Below are positions 59,010 through 64,000 of a stretch of 64,000 nucleotides of DNA, one piece after another; the first letter of the stretch is position 1; each line of letters begins with the position of its first letter. The stretch is from NCBI RefSeq assembly GCF_024124765.2, contig NZ_JAMXSR020000002.1, positions 953,001 through 1,017,000 on the forward strand, given 5' to 3'. The translations under genes and the position numbers were made by a program. A model generated the notes under the pieces. It did no database searches. It was not told where the DNA came from and worked only from the letters and a program-made list of their open reading frames with translations. This stretch comes from Sphingomonas sp. H160509 (GTDB lineage Bacteria; Pseudomonadota; Alphaproteobacteria; Sphingomonadales; Sphingomonadaceae).

Positions 59010-59075
59010 GAAACTGAGTCAGGCGGCTACCGCGAACCTCGAGGCAACAAGCGGATCACACGTCCCCGCACCCGA

Positions 59076-59178
59076 CCTCCCCAGCGGAGGCCTGGGCCTC
59101 AGTAGCAATGTCTCGGTTACGGCGCTCACCGTTCAATTGACAGCGTCCCCAATTGGGCCCCGGCCTTCGCCGGGGTAG
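59076..59178. repeat. inverted repeat, CCCC(A/G)GCGGAGGCC family
   Basis: CTCCCCAGCGGAGGCCTGGG on the left, CCCAATTGGGCCCCGGCCTT plus CGCCGGGG on the right, with many mismatches. Related to the 36814-36917 element. Confidence 0.65.
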
Positions 59179-59402
59179 TGCCGTGCTTTTGTTGGTCGAC
59201 GATGTTTACGGGTATCGACAACGGTACGATCGCTTAGGAAGCGCACACCCGCGGACAAAAATGACACATCGTCGTCTGCATGCAACCCAACAGCGGACGA
59301 CTCGCCTGCTGCCAAGACGGCACGTCCATATGGCGTAGTGCTTTACAGCAGATAATAGCTCGCCGCCCGGCAGATACAGATCCTATCTACCTGTTTCAGC
59401 TT

Positions 59403-59455
59403 GTTTCCCCGCGAAGGCGGGAACCCAGACTGGGCTCCCGCCTTCGCGGGAGAAC
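59403..59455. repeat. inverted repeat, CCCGCGAAGGCGGG family
   Basis: GTTTCCCCGCGAAGGCGGGA and GCTCCCGCCTTCGCGGGAGA joined by ACCCAGACTGG. Lies downstream of the small TPR gene's stop. Confidence 0.85.
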
Positions 59456-59523
59456 AAGGTAGCAAGCCGGCTTTCAGATCACCCCGCTCTGACGAACAGA
59501 GAGTGGTGATCGTCGCGCGGTAC

Positions 59524-59886
59524 TCAGCGAGTCGCAATCTGCTGCGATTGTCGCGCCAATGCACGGCTAGCCAGATCGTGCGACGAGGCCACTGCGCCCG
59601 ATGGCAGGTCCATCGCGACCGCTGGGCGGTCGAGCACCGCCGCATACAGCGCGCGTGCCTCCGACTCGCGACCGGTGCGATGATAGACCGACGCCAGGTT
59701 GAGCATCAGTTCGGGGCGCTGTGGGAAGATCTTCCGCTCGGCGACGATGCGCTGTTCCGCCGTCGACAGGTCGCCAGCTGCGATCGCGACGTAGCCAGTG
59801 CGATCAGTCGACGCGGACTGGTCCGCCAACGCCGGCGTGGCTGAACCCAAGGTTGCTAGAACGAACAGGACGGTCTTGCGCATCAT
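59524..59886 (-). CDS. small exported TPR-like protein
   Basis: 120 aa. Signal peptide MMRKTVLFVLATLGSATPALA. The rest has one to two TPR-like helical pairs: GYVAIAAGDLSTAEQRIVAE, PELMLNLASVYHRTGRESEA, RALYAAVLDRP. Typical small periplasmic scaffolding proteins of sphingomonads; no specific partner known. Unbroken. Confidence 0.75.
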   Translation of the reverse strand: MMRKTVLFVLATLGSATPALADQSASTDRTGYVAIAAGDLSTAEQRIVAERKIFPQRPELMLNLASVYHRTGRESEARALYAAVLDRPAVAMDLPSGAVASSHDLASRALARQSQQIATR

Positions 59887-60067
59887 CCATCTCCACTGAC
59901 CTTCGCGTATCGGAAGGTTTCATTTTTGTGACAACGGTGTGTCACTTCGATGACTGTCATACAAGTACATTGATCAAGTTCGGTCCCGCGAGCGGATTAT
60001 CTCTATTCGATGCACCACGACGCGTTCCGCCGCTTCCGTTCGTCCGACGTCCGGTGCCGACCGCACG

Positions 60068-60101
60068 ACAAAAAAGGGCGGTCCCGGAGGACCGCCCTTT
60101 G
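60068..60101 (-). terminator. Rho-independent terminator of the tonB-exb operon
   Basis: On the minus strand AAAGGGCGGTCC TCCG GGACCGCCCTTT, then a T tract (the plus strand shows six A). A perfect 12-bp stem with a tetraloop. 28 nt after the second exbD gene: the clearest intrinsic terminator in the window. Confidence 0.95.
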
Positions 60102-60128
60102 GACGTTCGATACTGTACGCAGCAGGAC

Positions 60129-60557
60129 CTAGAAGGCGTTGCGATACTGCTCGTTGCCGATGAAGCCGAGCTTGGTGATCGCAGACCGCTTGATGACGGC
60201 CAGCGTGCGATCGACCACTTCATACTTCGACTCGGGATCGGGCTGGAAGTGGAGTTCGGGCTCGGGCGTCATGCCGGCGGACTGGTCCAGATACTGGCGC
60301 AGCGTCACCTCGTCGACCGGCGAACCGTTCCACGCAACCGTACCGGCGGGATCGATCGAGATCTTGTTCTTCTGCGGATCGACCGGGTTCTGCGGCTGGT
60401 TCTTGCTGTTGACCGGAAGGTCGACCTTCACCGCATGCGTCTGAATGGGGATCGTGATGATGAACATGATGAGGAGAACGAGCAGGACGTCGATCAACGG
60501 CGTCATGTTCATTTCCATCATCGGCGCGCCATCTTCTTTGCCGCCGCTCATTGCCAT
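60129..60557 (-). CDS. biopolymer transport protein ExbD, distal copy
   Basis: 142 aa. One N-terminal membrane helix with the conserved proton-coupling Asp in MNMTPLIDVLLVLLIMFIIT, then a periplasmic alpha/beta domain. Part of a stator complex with ExbB that powers TonB. Followed by the 60068 terminator. Confidence 0.9.
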   Translation of the reverse strand: MAMSGGKEDGAPMMEMNMTPLIDVLLVLLIMFIITIPIQTHAVKVDLPVNSKNQPQNPVDPQKNKISIDPAGTVAWNGSPVDEVTLRQYLDQSAGMTPEPELHFQPDPESKYEVVDRTLAVIKRSAITKLGFIGNEQYRNAF

Positions 60558-60589
60558 CTTATACTACTCCTAAATACGTCCGAGCGATC

Positions 60590-60628
60590 ATCAGCGTTCG
60601 GCATCAGCGTTCGCCATCAACGTTCGGT
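60590..60628. repeat. three 13-bp tandem repeats between the exbD genes
   Basis: ATCAGCGTTCGGC / ATCAGCGTTCGCC / ATCAACGTTCGGT, contiguous; the last overlaps the stop of the proximal exbD gene. Could arise by slippage. Confidence 0.8.
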
Positions 60629-61093
60629 GGTGCCGCCGGGAGGCGGTTCGGAGATGAAGCCGACGCGGGCGAACCCAGCCTGCTGCATCGTGTAGATCGT
60701 CGCGCCGATGCAGCGATACGGTGCGTTCACGTCGCCGCGGATGTGAGCCTCGGGCAATTCGAGACCAGCCGCGTTGACACCGCCCTGACGTGCGATCTCA
60801 GCCTTCAGCTTGTCGACGGCACGCTGCAGCAACTCTTCGTGAGTCACCGGCGAAAGACCCCAGTACACCTGGCACTGTCCGCCAGCCGACGTTACCGACA
60901 GCGAGACGTTCTCAGGCTTGGTCATCGTCGGATCGAACCGAACATCCGGCAGCTTCAGCTGCACAGCCTGGACCGCGACGGTCGTCGTCACCAGGAAGAT
61001 GATCAGGAGCACGAGCATGACGTCGACCAGCGGCGTCGTATTGATGTCCGATATCGAACTCTCGGTGGAATCGCCACCAACACTCATCGCCAT
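60617..61093 (-). CDS. exbD: biopolymer transport protein ExbD, proximal copy
   Basis: 158 aa. ISDINTTPLVDVMLVLLIIF has the conserved membrane Asp; the C-terminal domain has two Cys (GGQCQVYW, PYRCIGATIY) not seen in the distal copy, which may pair in the periplasm. Having two ExbD genes suggests hetero-ExbD stators. It differs strongly from the distal copy outside the helix. Confidence 0.9.
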   Translation of the reverse strand: MAMSVGGDSTESSISDINTTPLVDVMLVLLIIFLVTTTVAVQAVQLKLPDVRFDPTMTKPENVSLSVTSAGGQCQVYWGLSPVTHEELLQRAVDKLKAEIARQGGVNAAGLELPEAHIRGDVNAPYRCIGATIYTMQQAGFARVGFISEPPPGGTTER

Positions 61094-61143
61094 GTGCGAA
61101 CTATCCTATCCATATAATCGCCACCGGAACCGCCGGCGGCAAT

Positions 61144-61175
61144 GAAGCGGGGCGGCTGCGAACAGCAGCCCCGCC
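61144..61175. terminator. hairpin just after exbB
   Basis: GCGGGGCGGCTGC GAACA GCAGCCCCGCC: strong stem with a one-base bulge, about 10 nt after the exbB stop and before the proximal exbD. No U-tract, so it may moderate read-through or mark an mRNA processing end that keeps ExbB more abundant than ExbD. Confidence 0.6.
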
Positions 61176-61184
61176 TTTCGCGTC

Positions 61185-61979
61185 TTAGTTGGCGCGCGGT
61201 ACGCCACCGGTCTGGCCGGCAGTCGTGGTCGTCGTGGCAGGCTTGGCCGAAACCGGCTTGGCAGCCGTTGCGATCGACGGACGCACTGCGCCGTTCGAAG
61301 CCAGGAAGCCGAGCACGTCGTTCGAGAAGGCCGACAGGTCCTCTGCGATCGACTTGTTGCGGCGCTGCAGCCAGTTGTACGACAGAACGGCAGGAACCGC
61401 GACGACCAGACCGAGGGCGGTCATGATCAGTGCTTCACCGACCGGCCCTGCGACCTTGTCGATCGATGCCTGACCCGAAGCGCCGATCTTCACGAGTGCG
61501 CGGTAGATGCCGATAACCGTACCGAACAGACCAATGAACGGCGAAACCGAACCGACCGTTGCGAGGAAGGCGAGACCGCCACCCAGCTTCGAGTTGATCG
61601 CTGCTTCCGAGCGAGCCAGCGAACCGTGCAGCCAGTCATGCGCCTCGACCGGATCGGTCAGCTTCGAATGCTGATCCTGAGCGGCCAGACCGTCGTCGAC
61701 GATCTGCTTGTAGGCCGAGTTCTTCTCGAGCTTGGCCGAACCTTCGCGAAGGCTGTTCGACGACCAGAAGGCCTGACGGACGCGCTTGCCCTGACCGATG
61801 ATCTTCTGCTGCTCGAACAGCTTCGAGAACAGGATGTAGAACGACACGACCGACATCAGCACGAGAATGCCGAACACGGTCTGCGAAATCAGGCCGCCTT
61901 CTCGAAGTGCGGCTTGCAGGCCGTACGGGTTGGCGTCGGCTGCGGCGGGCGCTGCCGCTGCAAGAATGGTGGTGATCAT
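61185..61979 (-). CDS. exbB: ExbB/TolQ/MotA-family proton channel
   Basis: 264 aa, three membrane segments. FGILVLMSVVSFYILFSKLF first helix; GGGLAFLATVGSVSPFIGLFGTVIGIYRAL and GPVGEALIMTALGLVVAVPAVLSYNW are the conserved helices 2 and 3. Forms the pentameric channel with ExbD. Ala/Thr-rich C-terminal tail. Confidence 0.94.
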   Translation of the reverse strand: MITTILAAAAPAAADANPYGLQAALREGGLISQTVFGILVLMSVVSFYILFSKLFEQQKIIGQGKRVRQAFWSSNSLREGSAKLEKNSAYKQIVDDGLAAQDQHSKLTDPVEAHDWLHGSLARSEAAINSKLGGGLAFLATVGSVSPFIGLFGTVIGIYRALVKIGASGQASIDKVAGPVGEALIMTALGLVVAVPAVLSYNWLQRRNKSIAEDLSAFSNDVLGFLASNGAVRPSIATAAKPVSAKPATTTTTAGQTGGVPRAN

Positions 61980-62033
61980 GTTCGCTTAGTCCCTCTGACT
62001 GAATTTTATCTGGTGCGGTTGACGTAGGATGGA

Positions 62034-62714
62034 TCATTCCTGAGGCAGGACCCACCTGATGTTCAGCTGGTACGACGACCCGACGGCATTGCCGTTCTCG
62101 TCCTTGGCAGGCGTGAAACGCACCCTCGCCTTGGAGATCCGGCAGGTCGCATCATCCAGCGTCGTGTTGCCGCTGGACGACGTCACCGAACAGTCGGTCA
62201 CGCGACCATCCGTACCGATCGTCAGCTTCGCGGAAACGCGACCCTGAGCACCCTCGCGCTGTGCCGACGGCGGATAATTGTCCGCGCCGAAATACTGCCC
62301 TGGGTTACCCTTGAGACCAGCAGCCTGCGAGACCCGTGGCGTCGGCGGCGGTGCCGGCGGCGCTGGTGGTGCGGGCGGCGACGGCGGTGCCGTCGGCTGG
62401 AACCGAGGAATGATGCTCGACGTCGTCAGCGCGGGCGCTGGCTGCGGCGTTACCACGACTGGCGGCGGCGTCACGACCGTGGTCGGTGGCGGCGGCAGGT
62501 TTGGCTGGTCGGGTGGCGGCGGCGGGGGCTCGTCGGGCGGAGGCGGCGGCGGTGGCGGCTCCACGTCGAACGTCGTCATCTTTTCCTGGGCCTTTTTCAC
62601 GTACTGGTACGCGAGGCCAGTGACGAAAGCATAGCCCAAGGCCGCATGAATCAGCGCGACGATCACGATCGCGACGATTTTGCCTCCGGACATCTTTTGG
62701 TCAGTATAGGCCAT
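62034..62714 (-). CDS. tonB: energy transducer TonB
   Basis: 226 aa. N-terminal membrane helix (VAIVIVALIHAALGYAFVTG with the conserved His), long Pro-rich periplasmic spacer (about residues 52-135), and TonB C-terminal domain (AQREGAQGRVSAKLTIGTDG, YQLNIRWVLP). First gene of the operon tonB-exbB-exbD-exbD. Promoter and a Fur site were not identified in 62715-62938. Confidence 0.93.
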   Translation of the reverse strand: MAYTDQKMSGGKIVAIVIVALIHAALGYAFVTGLAYQYVKKAQEKMTTFDVEPPPPPPPPDEPPPPPPDQPNLPPPPTTVVTPPPVVVTPQPAPALTTSSIIPRFQPTAPPSPPAPPAPPAPPPTPRVSQAAGLKGNPGQYFGADNYPPSAQREGAQGRVSAKLTIGTDGRVTDCSVTSSSGNTTLDDATCRISKARVRFTPAKDENGNAVGSSYQLNIRWVLPQE

Positions 62715-62938
62715 TCAGAAACGACACTCCCTTAATCTGCCTGCTCCGTACGCACGTGCCCGCAATGGGTACGCGGCACATGCGTCTGCCGTTGGCCGGA
62801 ATAACCACGGGGCAGTGAGCAAGTCCTATCGCCACGTTCTGCGACACGCAAACGCTTTGTCGGACGCAACAAACGTACAACCATAGGATGGCAGAATTAT
62901 TTCTGTATCGTTCAGCTTGCGTAGCGTAGCCTGAAGAC

Positions 62939-63835
62939 ATGAATCTTCTCTTTCACGTTACGGCTTCGGCCCTCGCCGTCATCATCGCAGCAACTCCTGT
63001 CAGCGCTCAGGAAACCCCGGCCGCACCCCGGGTTTTTGCCGATAGCGCGGGTGCGCCGCAGGGTGCGGTGCAGCGAGAAGCGGCTGGCGGGATTGGATAT
63101 TCCGACATCGCCGACCTGGTGCTTTCCGCCCCCGTGATCGCCGACGCGACCGTCCGATCGACGACCAAGATCAAGCCGGCCGAGGCGCCGAATCTCGCGG
63201 CGGGTCATGTCAGACTATATGTCGAGGTCGACGTCACCGCGCTGATCCGCGGCGCCGACGGGCTGCCACCGCGAATCGGGTATCTGCTCGACGTGATGCC
63301 CGACGCAGCCGGCCGGGTGCCGAAATTCAAGAAGGCGCGCGTGCTGATCTTCGCTAGACCCGTGCCCGGCGCGGTGAATCAGGTCCAGCTGGTCGCGCCC
63401 GACGCGCAGCTCGATTGGACGCCGACCGCAGATGCACGCGCACGGAAGATCGCCCGCGATGCACTGGCGAGCGATGCGCCGCCGGTCATCACCGGCATCG
63501 GCAACGCGTTTCACGTGCCGGGCGCGCTACCCGGTGAAGGCGAGACGCAGATCTTCCTGACGACCGCGGACCAACGCCCGGTGTCGCTGTCGGTGCTGCG
63601 TCGTCCCGGCGAACAGCCACGCTGGGCGGTTGCGCTTAGCGAGATCGTCGACGAGTCGGCCGCACCGCCTGCGGCGGAGACGCTGCTGTGGTACCGGCTG
63701 AGCTGCGCCTTGCCGCAGGCCTTGCCGGACCGCAGCACGGGATCGCTGGAGGCCGCCGATGCGACGATCGCACGCGAGGATTACGCGTTCGTCCTGGCCG
63801 CGTTGGGGCCGTGCGGACGGACTCGGAAAAGCTGA
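62939..63835 (+). CDS. exported protein of unknown function
   Basis: 298 aa with signal peptide ending about PVSAQ. A beta-rich protein with segments IGYSDIADLVLSAPVIADAT, GHVRLYVEVDVTALIRGADG, IGYLLDVMPDA, VQLVAPDAQLDWTPTADARA, and two C-terminal Cys (LSCALPQA, LGPCGRTRK). No family recognised. Divergent from tonB with a 224-bp spacer, a layout that may share regulatory sites. Unbroken. Confidence 0.75.
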   Translation: MNLLFHVTASALAVIIAATPVSAQETPAAPRVFADSAGAPQGAVQREAAGGIGYSDIADLVLSAPVIADATVRSTTKIKPAEAPNLAAGHVRLYVEVDVTALIRGADGLPPRIGYLLDVMPDAAGRVPKFKKARVLIFARPVPGAVNQVQLVAPDAQLDWTPTADARARKIARDALASDAPPVITGIGNAFHVPGALPGEGETQIFLTTADQRPVSLSVLRRPGEQPRWAVALSEIVDESAAPPAAETLLWYRLSCALPQALPDRSTGSLEAADATIAREDYAFVLAALGPCGRTRKS

Positions 63836-63857
63836 ACTACCCTGGGAAGCGCGCAGG

Positions 63858-64000
63858 CTAGCCGACGACCAGCAATTGTCCGGTCGTGGAGCGCGCCTGC
63901 TCGAGAAACGCGACCGCGGCGTCTACATCGGCGCGTCGAGCCGCCTCGGCCGGCACCACCGCATTCACGCGAACCGCTGGCGCCAATTCGATCGCGAGGG
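63858..64000 (-). CDS. short-chain dehydrogenase/reductase, C-terminal fragment
   Basis: 47 visible C-terminal residues: LAIELAPAVRVNAVVPAEAA, then VDAAVAFLEQARSTTGQLLV and VG. The order L-A-x-E-L-A-P-x-V-R-V-N-x-V-x-P ... TGQ-x-L-x-V is the end of classic SDR enzymes (FolM or FabG like). The catalytic motifs lie beyond the right edge. Confidence 0.72.
   Translation of the reverse strand, partial: LAIELAPAVRVNAVVPAEAARRADVDAAVAFLEQARSTTGQLLVVG

Larger units (their letters stand above)
58978..59523. other. 546-bp intergenic region with tandem hexamer and two repeats
   Basis: Between dcd (plus) and the small TPR gene (minus). Contains a TTGGGC tandem array and the inverted repeats at 59076-59178 and 59403-59455. 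No gene recognised; short ORFs across it read through the repeats. Confidence 0.6.

Noticed and set aside
58977..59010. Telomere-like TTAGGG/TTGGGC stretch
   Set aside because: A 30-bp hexamer array in a bacterial chromosome next to dcd; chance resemblance.
62715..62938. Fur box upstream of tonB
   Set aside because: No convincing GATAATGATWATCATTATC-like palindrome seen by eye.

Overview
The window is high-G+C DNA from a sphingomonad (Sphingomonas-like alphaproteobacterium). Supporting signs are an Rhizobiales/Sphingomonadales-type nuo operon, a PafA/PhoK-type threonine alkaline phosphatase, 6S RNA between zapA and the 5-formyltetrahydrofolate cyclo-ligase gene, and two ExbD paralogues in one TonB operon. 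Nearly everything is chromosomal core or near-core gene content. No phage, integron, insertion sequence or CRISPR array was seen.

Layout. 1-7529 (minus): respiratory complex I, nuoA-B-C-D-(small coiled-coil ORF)-E-F-G-H, running off the left edge. 8160-16636 (minus): suhB, efp, an M23 peptidase and an L,D-transpeptidase, thiE, then the glycolytic cluster gap-(MOSC)-pgk-fba, with a MazF-type toxin-antitoxin pair and a perfect 16-bp palindromic operator lodged between pgk and fba. 16781-18219 (plus): coiled-coil ORF, zapA, 6S RNA, 5-FTHF cyclo-ligase, DUF2842. Two identical tRNA-Asp genes follow, then an AI-2E-type permease and glpK. 21797-31828: lipid/acyl-CoA catabolism (acyl-CoA ligase, serine hydrolase, FadJ/FadB-type enzyme, amidase, two acyl-CoA dehydrogenases, TesB). 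31838-36758: amidohydrolase, 3-hydroxyisobutyrate-dehydrogenase-like enzyme, threonine dehydratase, Bpt. 37029-40312 (minus): circularly permuted ATP-grasp / alpha-E / transglutaminase-like operon. 40510-46817: DsbD, PhoK-type phosphatase, beta-helix protein, CPA2 antiporter. 46943-50864: phage-shock-protein locus with pspF divergent from a sigma-54-type promoter that drives a 47-aa ORF, pspA, pspB, pspC and four further small membrane-anchored coiled-coil genes. 50979-54799: sufE, a ferredoxin-like/J-domain pair, and a SulP transporter with carbonic anhydrase. 54848-64000: TPR/TonB-C-like protein, rnpB, ampD, dcd, a small TPR protein, the tonB-exbB-exbD-exbD operon, an unknown secreted protein and the end of an SDR gene.

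Two global features shape the annotation. First, roughly thirty conserved genes or gene parts are broken by single-base indels, mostly one extra G/C. About half are in G/C runs of four or more and the rest in short contexts such as GAGGGA or TCCGGA. Essential genes (efp, pgk, nuoG, nuoF) are affected, so I treat these as probable sequence errors and give the full gene span, naming the position of each break. Second, more than twenty inverted repeats of a few families (arms such as CCCGCGAAGGCGGG, CCCCAGCGAAAGCTGGGG, CCTCCCTGAAAGGGAGG) sit between genes, mostly just downstream of stop codons.

The most interesting locus is the psp region. A tandem series of PspB-like proteins, each with one N-terminal membrane helix and a similar C-terminal coiled-coil motif (xLExRIxVLERIxTD...EIExLRDR), forms an expanded envelope-stress operon preceded by an unannotatable 47-aa ORF.
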